A stretch of 64,000 bases of DNA from Burkholderiales bacterium. GTDB taxonomy: Bacteria > Pseudomonadota > Gammaproteobacteria > Burkholderiales > Burkholderiaceae_C. Below the pieces are notes generated by a model. The model had not been told where the DNA came from. It ran no database searches and saw nothing but the letters and a program-made list of their open reading frames with translations. Positions 35,820 through 44,121 of the stretch are shown here, in pieces. Position numbers and translations under genes: made by a program. Location: assembly GCA_016213325.1 (NCBI GenBank), contig JACRAY010000006.1, positions 1 through 64,000 on the forward strand, read 5' to 3'. How positions within the stretch are numbered: position 1 is the stretch's first letter; each line of letters starts with the position of its first letter.

Positions 35820-36740
35820 TCAGTGCCGGTCGATGAACGAAAGCACTGCCTCGTTGAATCCAGCCGGATTCATGCGAGGCATCGAGTGTGACGAGTTCTT
35901 CACCAGGCCACGCGTGGCGCGGGGCATGCACGCCTGCACCCGGTCCAATATGGCACCGAAGTTCTTCGGGCTGGTCTCGCCACCCAGGAGGAACACCGGC
36001 ATGATTTGGCTCAGCTGCTTCGCGTCTTCGCATGTGAATGGCGCCCAGGCCGACCCGTCCGAATCCGCCGCCACCAGCGTCCACGCGTTGTCGCGCATGA
36101 ACTGCTTCGACCGGTCCGGAAGGTTCTTCCAGGCGCCCGGCCCGTTCACGTACTCCTGGAACAACTCCAGGCCCGTATCCAACTCGCCGGACTTGAACTT
36201 GTCCCTCACGCCGCGAAATGCGGCGCTCCTGCGCGCGACTGCCGCCGGGTCGCTGGGTGCGAAAGCCGCCATGCCGCCACCGCCCTCGGCGATGGTCAGG
36301 CTGCGCACCAGACCGGGTTGGAGGCGGGCCGCGTAGATGGCGACCGTTCCGCCCCGTGAGTGGCCCACAAGATGCACGGGCCCCGCGTCCAGCCGCCTGA
36401 TGAACTCCGCCAGGTCGGCCGCATGCTGGTTCATGGTGAATGCGCCTTCACCCCGCCAGGGCTCGGGCCAGGCATGGCGCACGCTGACCGCAATGGCGCG
36501 GTACTTCGCAGCCATCGGTTCCATCTGCGCGGCGAAGAAGCGATAGTCGATGCCGGAACCATGCACCAGCACCACGGGCACGCCCCGGCCGCGCTCTACA
36601 TAGGCCATCTCGTAGCCATTGACTGGCAGGGTCTTCGCTTCGGGCGGCAGGGCCCACGTGCGGGGCACCGCGACGGGTACGGTGGTGCAGTTCCACAGCA
36701 CAGCGGCCAGTCCAACTGCGATCAGGGTGCGATGACGCAT
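35820..36740 (-). CDS. Alpha/beta hydrolase, exported
   Basis: A 306-residue hydrolase with an N-terminal hydrophobic segment ending LAAVLWNC, which could be a signal anchor or weak lipobox. The fold shows VPVVLVHGSG (oxyanion region), the nucleophile elbow VGHSRGGT, and a late His in SSHSMPRM. Substrate unknown; esterase or lactonase activity is possible. ATG 36740 follows GAGGAG by 7 bases. Box E1 reads toward this gene with a TAAGCT hexamer at the standard 24-base distance. Confidence 0.82.
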   Translation of the reverse strand: MRHRTLIAVGLAAVLWNCTTVPVAVPRTWALPPEAKTLPVNGYEMAYVERGRGVPVVLVHGSGIDYRFFAAQMEPMAAKYRAIAVSVRHAWPEPWRGEGAFTMNQHAADLAEFIRRLDAGPVHLVGHSRGGTVAIYAARLQPGLVRSLTIAEGGGGMAAFAPSDPAAVARRSAAFRGVRDKFKSGELDTGLELFQEYVNGPGAWKNLPDRSKQFMRDNAWTLVAADSDGSAWAPFTCEDAKQLSQIMPVFLLGGETSPKNFGAILDRVQACMPRATRGLVKNSSHSMPRMNPAGFNEAVLSFIDRH

Positions 36741-36766
36741 GGCGCTTCTCCTCAAGAGGTGAGTCC

Positions 36767-36811
36767 AGCTTAGGTACGCGGCATCGTGAAATCACCTATA
36801 CGGAGGTATCG
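36767..36811 (-). promoter_or_regulatory. CCATAC-box E1 with -10-like hexamer, toward the hydrolase
   Basis: On the minus strand CGATACCTCCGTATAG (36811-36796) is followed by TAAGCT (36772-36767) starting exactly 24 bases after the box end. The hydrolase ATG lies 32 bases beyond the start of the hexamer. It is the only box copy that lies in reverse orientation next to another one. Confidence 0.62.
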
Positions 36812-36826
36812 AGGCTGGTCACCGCC

Positions 36827-36871
36827 CCATACCTCCGTATAGCTGATTCCACGGGCCCCGCCGCCTACCCT
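36827..36871 (+). promoter_or_regulatory. CCATAC-box E2 with -10-like hexamer, toward the secreted paralogue
   Basis: CCATACCTCCGTATAG at 36827-36842 is followed by TACCCT at 36866-36871, again 24 bases after the box. The ATG of the secreted protein is 35 bases beyond the start of the hexamer. Boxes E1 and E2 serve the two divergent genes separately. Confidence 0.66.
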
Positions 36872-36900
36872 GAGCCCACCCCACCGAAGGAGAGAGAGAC

Positions 36901-37314
36901 ATGAACGTTCGCCAAGCTTCCATCTGCATCGTCCTGGCCACGGCGTTCTCGCAGGGCGCCTTCGCACAAGGCGCTTCGCCCGTCGGCACCTGGAAGTCCG
37001 GCGCCATGGTCCACAAGGAGTGGCCGATTGCTGCAACGGTGCAGATCACCGTGACGAGCATCGACGCCCAGCAGAAGGCGAGCGGCCAGCTCCAGGCCTT
37101 CATGGCCGGGGGGGGCGGGGGCAGCGCCAACTGCCCGCGCGCGCCGTTGTCGGGGACCTTCGACGGCTCCACGCTGAAGTTGGCGTCGCCCGCAACCAAC
37201 CTTTGCCCCGAGCGCACGATGGAGCTGAAGTTCGCGGGAACCGACGAAATGAAAGGGTCCTATCGAGGAGGGTTCGACGAGCTGGTCTCGATCACGTTCA
37301 CGCGGGTGAAGTAA
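36901..37314 (+). CDS. Small secreted two-cysteine protein, paralogue B
   Basis: A 137-residue protein with a signal peptide (cleavage near FAQG) and a mature domain clearly homologous to the 33092 product: PVGTWKSG, WPIAATVQITVT, NCPRAPLSGTFDG, TNLCPERTMELKFAG, GSYRG and a final TFTR. A Gly run (about 66-71) is an insertion relative to paralogue A. Function unknown. A GGAGAGAGAG stretch precedes the start. Confidence 0.75.
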   Translation: MNVRQASICIVLATAFSQGAFAQGASPVGTWKSGAMVHKEWPIAATVQITVTSIDAQQKASGQLQAFMAGGGGGSANCPRAPLSGTFDGSTLKLASPATNLCPERTMELKFAGTDEMKGSYRGGFDELVSITFTRVK

Positions 37315-37330
37315 CACCCAGTCGGGACGT

Positions 37331-38301
37331 TCAGCCAACGATCTCGTGCGCTCGCAAGAGAATTTCCTGGGACAGCGTGAGCCCGATCTCTCGCGCTGTC
37401 GTGCGATTCAGCACCAGGCGAAAGCGCGCCGGCTCGCGCACGGGTAGTGAGGACGGCGCCGCCCCGTCGACGATGCGCAGGATGTAGTCGACGAGGACCT
37501 CTTCGAGTTCGTCCGGGTCCGGGCCGAGCGACATCAAGCCGCCGGCCGTTGCAAAGCGGCGCACGACGCCGATGCTGGGCAGCCTGCGACTGAGCGCATA
37601 CTCGATCAGGCCCGGCGTGATCGCCGAAACGACCTGGTCGGCCGTCACATAGAGCGCATCAGGCCGCTGCGCATCGAGGTCGCCCCACCGGAATTCCTCC
37701 ACCTTGCTGACCAGGTAGCGCGACAGCTCGAGCCGCAACGCCCCGGCGGTCGCTTCCGCGGACCGGATGTACGGCGCTGCACCGCGCAGGTCGGGATTCA
37801 CCACGACCACTACGCGCCGGGTGGCAGGTGCCGCGGCCTTGAGCATTTCCACCAGCTTGCCGCCCCCTTCCGCCGGGCTGATCGAAGTGCCCGTGACATT
37901 CCCGCCCGGCTTTGCCAGGCTTTCCACGAGCCCCGTTTCCACGGGTGCGTTCACGCCCACGGCGATGATGGGCACTTCGCGCGTGGCGCGCTTCAGCGCT
38001 TCGGCCGCGGCGTTTCCTGCGCCGACGATGACGGCCGGGCGCAAGGCAGCAAGTTCACGCGCAAGTTCTGCGATGCGCTGGTCGCTGCGCTCGCCGTAGC
38101 GCGCCTCGAGCACGAAGTCGCGCCCCTCCACGTACCCCCGGGCCTGAAGGCGCGCCAGGAAGGGCCGCAGGATGGGTTCACCCATGGCGCGGTCATGGTG
38201 CTGCAGGAGCCCAGCACGAACGGCCGTTTCACCACGGCGGCCAACGGTGGTGCGGCCACCACCATGGCAAGAGTTGCGCCGAAGACATGGCGTCTGTGCA
38301 T
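37331..38301 (-). pseudogene. PF04392-type periplasmic binding protein, copy 7, frameshifted
   Basis: The N-terminus (MHRRHVFGATLAMVVAAPPL, then KRPFVLG) and the rest (LQHHDRAMGEPILRPFLARL onward, with LAKPGGNVTGTSIS and the ending LLRAHEIVG) lie in different frames. Comparison with copy 4, which reads RIGFLTHNDRAMG, places a one-base deletion at about 38208. Everything after it is intact to the stop. It is either a recent pseudogene or a sequencing error. Box F lies 91 bases upstream of the ATG. Confidence 0.8.
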
Positions 38302-38392
38302 GGCGCCATTCTGATCCGCTACAGCCAGGTGCGGAAGGGCTGCAGAGACGTGCGGGACACAACGCCATGACCCGGTCCGGCGCGGGGTTCTC

Positions 38393-38437
38393 CCATACCT
38401 CGGTATGGATGAAACGGAGAACGCACGCGCCTGACCT
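38393..38437 (+). promoter_or_regulatory. CCATAC-box F with -10-like hexamer
   Basis: CCATACCTCGGTATGG at 38393-38408 is the most symmetrical copy, with 7-base arms CCATACC/GGTATGG around TC. TGACCT starts exactly 24 bases after the box end (38432-38437). The start codon of the broken SGNH gene lies 30 bases beyond the start of the hexamer. Confidence 0.64.
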
Positions 38438-38461
38438 GAAGCCTCGTCCAGGAGCCGCCTC

Positions 38462-39019
38462 ATGCAAATTCGTAACCGACTCTTCCACTTCGGCCTTGCC
38501 TTCGCCCTGTCGCAGGGTGCAGCGATGGCACAGGTCTCCGGCACACCCCGCGCCGACGCGGGCACACAGGGGGTGCTGTTTTTCGGAAACAGCTACACCA
38601 ACTACAACAACTTGCCGGACATGGTGGCTGCGTTGCCGCGATGACCGGGCGGCGACTCGAGACCAGGGGACATGCGATGCCGTCCGTGCGGCTCGGCAAC
38701 CTCTGGAGCATGCGGGCGACACAGGCCCTGCTCAAGGACGAAAGGTGGAGCTTCGTCGTGCTCCAGGAACAGAGCCTTCTGCCGCTCACGGCGCCCGGCT
38801 TGATGCGCGAGTCGATCCGCACCATCGACGCTGCGGTCCGGCAGAACGGCGCGCGGAAAGTGCTGTACATGTCACGCAGTGGTTCGTCCCGACGGACGAC
38901 ATAATTTGGACTCGATCAGGCGCAAGCTGCAGTTGCCGACCGGGTCCGAGTTCGCGCTCTCTGCGCAGCACTTTCGTGAGGATGCCGCGAAGTTGAAACT
39001 CGCGCACGAAGGCTTCTAA
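38462..39019 (+). pseudogene. Remnant of an exported SGNH/DUF4886-like hydrolase
   Basis: The N-terminus resembles the secreted neighbours (signal ending AMAQ), then GVLFFGNSYTNYNNLPDMV, the block I nucleophile motif of SGNH-type hydrolases. The frame ends at 38644. A second frame (38641-38904) continues with RRLETRG...WSFVVLQEQSLLP and ARKVLYMS, both expected in this family. A third segment in the first frame (38906-39019) ends HFREDAAKLKLAHEGF. At least two frame changes and missing middle parts indicate a decayed gene. Confidence 0.7.
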
Positions 39020-39094
39020 ACTGGTCTCCAGTGGGATCGACGGGAATCAGGACATTTTTTAAACTGGACGTACACGCGCCACAGATTGAGACGT

Positions 39095-40645
39095 TCAGTG
39101 ATGCGTCTGCGCCGGCGTCACTTCCCAGTGCTGCATCACGCGCTCATGCGCATCGACGCTTTCCAGCCGAACGCGGAAGCCCCAGAGCCGCGCCACGTGC
39201 TTCACCACTTCCTCGGCGCCGTTGTCCAGCGGCCGGTCGTTGTGGCGGATGTGGCGCAGCGTGAGCGAGCGGTCGCCGCGCAGGTTCACGTTCCACACCT
39301 GGATGTTGGGCTCGCGCCAGCTCAGGTCGTGCTGGCGTGCCAGCGTCTCGCGCACGCGCCGGTAGCCCTGCTGGTCGTGGATGGCCGAGACTTCCAGTTC
39401 CTTCTGGGTCGCATCGTCCAGCACGGCAAACAGCCGGAAGTCGCGCATCAGCTTGGGGCTCAGGTATTGCCCGATGAAGCTCTCGTCCTTGAAGTGGCGC
39501 ATCGCATAGTCGAGCGTCTTGATCCAGTCCGAGCCGGCGATGTCGGGGAACCACTCGCGGTCCTCGTCGGTCGGCTTCTGGCAGATGCGCTTGATGTCGC
39601 TGTACATGGCGAAACCCATCGCATAAGGGTTGATCCCGCTGTAGCCCGGGTGCGTCACGGGCGGCTGGAACACCACGTTGGTGTGCGACGACAGGATCTC
39701 GATCATGTACCCCTCGGACAGCTGGCCCTCGTCGTACATGGTGTTGAGCAGCGTGTAGTGCCAGAACGTGGCCCAGCCCTCGTTCATCACCTGCGTCTGC
39801 CGCTGCGGGTAGAAGTACTGCGCTACCTTGCGCACGATACGCACGATCTCGCGCTGCCAGGGTTCGAGCAGCGGCGCGTGCTTCTCGACGAAGTACAGGA
39901 TGTTCTCCTGCGGCTCCTCGGGAAAGCGCCTCTGCTTCTTTTCGGATTGCTTGCCCGCCGCCTTCGGCAGCGTGCGCCACATGTCGTTGACCTGCTGCTG
40001 CAGGTAAGCCTCGCGGTCCTTGCGGCGGTTTTCCTCTTCCACCATCGACAGCTTCTGCGGCCGGCGGTAGCGGTCGACGCCGTAGTTCATGAGCGCGTGG
40101 CAGGCGTCCAGCACGGCTTCGACCGCGTCGATGCCGTGCTTTTCCTCGCATTCGGCGATATAGCTCTTGGCGTACACCAGGTAGTCGATGATCGAGCTGG
40201 CGTCCGTCCACATGCGGAACAGGTAGTTGCCCTTGAAGAACGAGTTGTGCCCGAAGCACGCATGCGCCATCACCAGCGCTTGCATCGGCATCGTGTTCTC
40301 CTCCATCAGGTAGGCGATGCACGGGTCGGAGTTGATGACGATCTCGTAGGCCAGTCCCATGTGGCCGCGCCGGTAGTTCTTCTCGCTGGCGATGAAGTGC
40401 TTGCCGAACGACCAGTGCCGGTAGTTCACCGGCATGCCGATGGAGGCGTACGCATCGAGCATCTGCTCCGACGAGATCAGCTCCAGTTGCGACGGGTAGG
40501 TGTCCAGGCCGAAGCGTTCCGCGGTCTTGCGGATCTCGTTGAAGTACAGCTCGATCAGCTCGAAGGTCCAGTCCGAAGGGCTGGGCAGGCGCTTCGTGTC
40601 GCTGGGCATCAGGCCCGGCTCGTCGGGAAGTTCGATGATGCTCAT
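39095..40645 (-). CDS. spoVR: SpoVR/YcgB family protein
   Basis: A 516-residue member of the SpoVR family, close to the E. coli YcgB length. Characteristic blocks include FGKHFIASEKNYRRGHMGLA, CIAYLMEENTMPMQALVMAH and ACFGHNSFFKGNYLF. The biochemical function is not established. It is nearly always encoded with prkA and yeaH and induced in stationary phase or nitrogen stress. Its ATG overlaps the yeaH stop (ATGA). It is the final gene of the three-gene operon. Confidence 0.95.
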   Translation of the reverse strand: MSIIELPDEPGLMPSDTKRLPSPSDWTFELIELYFNEIRKTAERFGLDTYPSQLELISSEQMLDAYASIGMPVNYRHWSFGKHFIASEKNYRRGHMGLAYEIVINSDPCIAYLMEENTMPMQALVMAHACFGHNSFFKGNYLFRMWTDASSIIDYLVYAKSYIAECEEKHGIDAVEAVLDACHALMNYGVDRYRRPQKLSMVEEENRRKDREAYLQQQVNDMWRTLPKAAGKQSEKKQRRFPEEPQENILYFVEKHAPLLEPWQREIVRIVRKVAQYFYPQRQTQVMNEGWATFWHYTLLNTMYDEGQLSEGYMIEILSSHTNVVFQPPVTHPGYSGINPYAMGFAMYSDIKRICQKPTDEDREWFPDIAGSDWIKTLDYAMRHFKDESFIGQYLSPKLMRDFRLFAVLDDATQKELEVSAIHDQQGYRRVRETLARQHDLSWREPNIQVWNVNLRGDRSLTLRHIRHNDRPLDNGAEEVVKHVARLWGFRVRLESVDAHERVMQHWEVTPAQTHH

Positions 40646-41925
40646 GACGCGTTCGCGGGTTCCTTGCGGAACAGCTCGCGGAAGACGGGGAAGATCTGCG
40701 ACGGCGTCACGATCTTCTGCATGGCGAAGTGCGGGTTGGCGTCACGCACGCGCGTGTATTCTTCCCACAGGTTCTGGTCTTCGTCGGCCACCTGCACGTA
40801 GGCGTAATAGCGCACCAGCGGCAGGATCCTGCCGTCGAGCAGCTCGCGGCACTTGGACGAGTCCTGCTGCCAGTTGTCGCCGTCGGAAGCCTGCGCGCCG
40901 TAGATGTTCCACTCGCTGCTGGTGTAGCGCTGGCGGATGATGTCGTACATCATCGTGAGCGCGCTCGACACGACGGTGCCGCCGCTTTCGGTAGCGTGGA
41001 AGAACTCGTCTTCGGTCACCTCGGCGGCCTGTGTGTGGTGGCGGATGAACACCACCTCGGTCTTCTCGTAGTGGCGCGAGAGAAAGAGGTACAGCAGGAT
41101 GAAGAAGCGCTTGGCCAGGTCCTTGCGGGCCTCGTCCATCGAACCCGACACGTCCATCAGGCAGAACATCACCGCCTTGCTGGTCGGCTTGGGCTCGCGC
41201 ACGCGGTTGCGGTAGCGCAGGTCGAACGGGTCGAGGAAAGGCACGCGCTTCAGGCGCAGCTTCAGCTCCTCGATCTCGGCGGCCACCTTGTCGGTCTCGG
41301 CTTGCGGTGCGTTGCCCGCGACCAGCGCGGCCAGGCGTTCCTCGGCCTGCTTCAGTTCCTTGCGCGGGTCGCCGCCCATGGCGATGCGACGCGCCAGGCC
41401 CACCCGCATGGAGCGCACCACGTGCAGGCTGGTGGGGTTGCCTTCCGACACGAAGCCCGCGCGGCGCAACTTGAACTCGGGCACGTCGGCCAGCAGCTGC
41501 GTGCGGATCAGGCGGGGCAGCGCCAGGTCGTCGAAGAAGTACTGCATGAACTCTTCGCGGCTGATGCGGAATACGAACTCGTCTTCGCCCTGCCCGTCGG
41601 GCGATGCGCCGCTGCCGGAGCCGCCGGCACCGCCGCCCTGCGGCCGCTGGATGCGGTCGCCGCGCACGTATTCTTCGTTGCCGGGGTGCACCAGTTCGCG
41701 CGAGCCGCCCGGCGCATGGCCGAACACCGGTTCGGACACGTCGCGCCGCGGCAGCGAGATGTCGGCGCCTTCCTCGATGTCGCGGATGCTGCGGTCGCCC
41801 ACCGCCTTGCGCACCGCGTCGCGGATCTGGTCCTTGTAGCGGCGCAGGAACCTTTCGCGGTTGCCGATGGACTTGTTCTTGCCCGAAAGCCGCCGGTCGA
41901 TGACCTGGTGGAGCATCGAGGCCAT
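40642..41925 (-). CDS. yeaH: YeaH/YhbH family protein (DUF444, VWA-like)
   Basis: A 427-residue protein, the same length as E. coli YeaH. The C-terminal half has a von Willebrand A-like fold with the metal-site motif LMDVSGSMDEAR and the downstream Thr/Gly positions (ESGGTVVSSAL). The N-terminal half is charged with a Gly-rich stretch near PQGGGAGGSGSGAS. It is thought to work with the PrkA kinase. It follows prkA by 9 bases. Confidence 0.95.
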   Translation of the reverse strand: MASMLHQVIDRRLSGKNKSIGNRERFLRRYKDQIRDAVRKAVGDRSIRDIEEGADISLPRRDVSEPVFGHAPGGSRELVHPGNEEYVRGDRIQRPQGGGAGGSGSGASPDGQGEDEFVFRISREEFMQYFFDDLALPRLIRTQLLADVPEFKLRRAGFVSEGNPTSLHVVRSMRVGLARRIAMGGDPRKELKQAEERLAALVAGNAPQAETDKVAAEIEELKLRLKRVPFLDPFDLRYRNRVREPKPTSKAVMFCLMDVSGSMDEARKDLAKRFFILLYLFLSRHYEKTEVVFIRHHTQAAEVTEDEFFHATESGGTVVSSALTMMYDIIRQRYTSSEWNIYGAQASDGDNWQQDSSKCRELLDGRILPLVRYYAYVQVADEDQNLWEEYTRVRDANPHFAMQKIVTPSQIFPVFRELFRKEPANAS

Positions 41926-41934
41926 CAGCCCTCC

Positions 41935-43857
41935 CTATGAGCTCTTGCGCACACGCAGGTACCACTCGCACAGCAGGCGGACCTGCTTCTTGGTGTAGCC
42001 CTTCTCGACCATGCGGTTCACGAAGTCCTCGTGCTTCTTCGCCTCGTCGGCCGAGGCCTTGGCGTTGAAGCTGATGACGGGCAGCAGTTCCTCGGTGTTC
42101 GAGAACATCTTCTTCTCGATCACGGTGCGCAGCTTCTCGTAGCTGGTCCACACCGGGTTCTTGCCGGCGTTGTTGGCACGCGCACGCAGCACGAAGTTGA
42201 CGATCTCGTTGCGGAAGTCCTTGGGGTTGGACAAGCCGGCAGGCTTCTCGATCTTCTCGAGTTCGGCGTTCAGCGCGGCGCGGTCGAAGATCTCGCCCGT
42301 GTCGTGGTCGCGGAACTCCTGGTCCTGGATCCAGAAGTCGGCGTACGTGACATAGCGGTCGAAGATGTTCTGCCCGTACTCCGAGTACGACTCGAGGTAC
42401 GCCGTCTGGATTTCCTTGCCGATGAACTCCGCGTAGCGGGCGGCCAGGTGTTCCTTGATGAAGGCCAGGTACTTCTGCTCGGTCTCGGGCGGGAACTGCT
42501 CGCGCTCGATCTGCTGCTCCAGCACGTACATCAGGTGCACCGGGTTGGCGGCGACCTCGGTCGAGTCGAAGTTGAAGACCTTCGACAGGATCTTGAACGC
42601 GAAGCGCGTCGAGATGCCGGTCATGCCTTCGTCCACGCCCGCGTAGTCGCGGTACTCCTGGTAGCTCTTGGCCTTGGGGTCGGTGTCCTTCAGGTTCTCG
42701 CCGTCGTAGATCAGCATCTTGCTGAACAGCGACGAGTTCTCCGGCTCCTTCAGCCGCGTGAGCGCCGAGAACTGCGCCATCATCTTCAGCGTGCCGGGCG
42801 CGCACACCGCGTCCTTCAGCGACGAGTTCTGCAGCAGTTTCTCGTAGATCTTCACTTCCTCGGTAACGCGCAGGCAGTACGGCACCTTCACCACGTAGAT
42901 GCGGTCGAGGAAGGCTTCGTTGTTCTTGTTGTTCTTGAAGGTCTTCCACTCGCTTTCGTTCGAGTGCGCCATGACGATGCCGTCGAACGGGATGGCGCCG
43001 AACCCTTCGGTGCCCTTGAAGTTGCCTTCCTGCGTGGCCGTCAGCAGCGGGTGCAGCACCTTGATGGGCGCCTTGAACATCTCCACGAATTCCAGCAGGC
43101 CCTGGTTGGCCAGGCACAGGCCGCCGGAGTAGCTGTAGGCGTCCGGGTCGTCCTGCGCATAGGTCTCGAGCTTGCGGATGTCGACCTTGCCGACCAGCGA
43201 CGAGATGTCCTGGTTGTTCTCGTCACCCGGCTCGGTCTTGGAGATGGCGATCTGCTTCAGGATGGACGGGTAGCGCTTGACCACGCGGAACTTGCGGATG
43301 TCGCCGCCGAATTCCTCCAGGCGCTTCACGGCCCACGGCGACATGATGCGCTGCGTGTAGCGGCGTGCGATGCCGTACTGCTGTTCCAGCAGCGGTGCGT
43401 CTTCGTCGTTGTTGAACAGGCCCAGCGGCGACTCGTTGACCGGCGAGCCCTTGATGCAGTAGAACGGCACCATCTCCATCAGCTGCTTCAGCCGCTCGGC
43501 GATGGACGACTTGCCGCCGCCCACCGGCCCCAGCAGGTAGAGGATCTGCTTCTTTTCTTCCAGGCCCTGCGCCGCATGGCGGAAGCACGCGACCACCTGC
43601 TCGATCGGCTCCTCGAGCCCGTAGAAATCCTTGAAGGCCGGGTACACCCGGATCACCTTGTTGCCGAAGATGCGCGACAGGCGCGAGTCGTGGCGGGTGT
43701 CCAGCATTTCGGGCTCGCCGATCGCGGCGAGCATGCGCTCGGCGGCGGTGGCGTAGGAGAGCGGGTCGCGCTTGCAGAGGTCGAGGTACTCCTCGAGCGA
43801 CAACTCTTCCTCGCGCGTCTTCTCGTACCGCGACATGAAGTTGCGGACTACGTCCAT
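41935..43857 (-). CDS. prkA: PrkA/YeaG serine protein kinase
   Basis: A 640-residue protein with an AAA+ domain (Walker A LLGPVGGGKSS, Lys116) followed by the PrkA C-terminal kinase-like domain. Family blocks include FYCIKGSPVNESPLGLF, IMAHSNESEW-like and RDYAGVDEGMTGISTRFAFK. In enterobacteria YeaG-YeaH adapt cells to nitrogen starvation and stationary phase. The ATG at 43857 has AAGGAGG just upstream, so a longer in-frame start is not needed. Repeated TTCACCTA elements occur 110-170 bases upstream. Confidence 0.95.
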   Translation of the reverse strand: MDVVRNFMSRYEKTREEELSLEEYLDLCKRDPLSYATAAERMLAAIGEPEMLDTRHDSRLSRIFGNKVIRVYPAFKDFYGLEEPIEQVVACFRHAAQGLEEKKQILYLLGPVGGGKSSIAERLKQLMEMVPFYCIKGSPVNESPLGLFNNDEDAPLLEQQYGIARRYTQRIMSPWAVKRLEEFGGDIRKFRVVKRYPSILKQIAISKTEPGDENNQDISSLVGKVDIRKLETYAQDDPDAYSYSGGLCLANQGLLEFVEMFKAPIKVLHPLLTATQEGNFKGTEGFGAIPFDGIVMAHSNESEWKTFKNNKNNEAFLDRIYVVKVPYCLRVTEEVKIYEKLLQNSSLKDAVCAPGTLKMMAQFSALTRLKEPENSSLFSKMLIYDGENLKDTDPKAKSYQEYRDYAGVDEGMTGISTRFAFKILSKVFNFDSTEVAANPVHLMYVLEQQIEREQFPPETEQKYLAFIKEHLAARYAEFIGKEIQTAYLESYSEYGQNIFDRYVTYADFWIQDQEFRDHDTGEIFDRAALNAELEKIEKPAGLSNPKDFRNEIVNFVLRARANNAGKNPVWTSYEKLRTVIEKKMFSNTEELLPVISFNAKASADEAKKHEDFVNRMVEKGYTKKQVRLLCEWYLRVRKSS

Positions 43858-43970
43858 GAGGCCTCCTTCGGGAACGTTGAATGGGCTTGCTGATGGATCA
43901 GCGCGGCGCCGATCCAATGTAACGCAGGCGAGCCGGTGTGCAACATCGTGTTTGTAGGCGAATTCTGTCG

Positions 43971-44024
43971 TTCACTGTAGGTGAACCATAGATAAAAACA
44001 AGGGGGTCGAAGTTCATAGGTGAA
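43971..44024 (-). promoter_or_regulatory. Two related inverted repeats upstream of prkA
   Basis: TTCACTGTAGGTGAA (43971-43985) is a palindrome with 5-base arms. TTCATAGGTGAA (44013-44024) repeats its right half with the same spacing style. On the minus strand both contain TTCACCTA. They sit in the 264-base gap between prkA and the divergent 7TM/GGDEF gene and could bind a regulator of either. No further feature was recognised in this gap. Confidence 0.35.
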
Positions 44025-44121
44025 AACCATTCCACCTTCGGCGCGCCGGGTGTTGCTGCGTTGCGATGCAGGGGTGTAAAGGCCGCACCGCCCGCACGGA
44101 AAAGCTGCAGAATCGACAGCC

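Noticed and set aside
27517..38301. Whether the seven receptors are Bug/TctC proteins
   Set aside because: They lack the VVPFPPGG and ENKPGA landmarks of Bug proteins and instead carry LARPGGNVTG and the C-terminal RANEVI motif of the PF04392 group. The true Bug genes in the window are at 11191, 33850 (broken), 52009 and 52987.
23397..39019. Genomic island or phage insertion as the origin of the receptor cluster
   Set aside because: No integrase, tRNA end, transposase or flanking direct repeat was seen, and base composition looks like the neighbours. Local duplication is the simpler reading.
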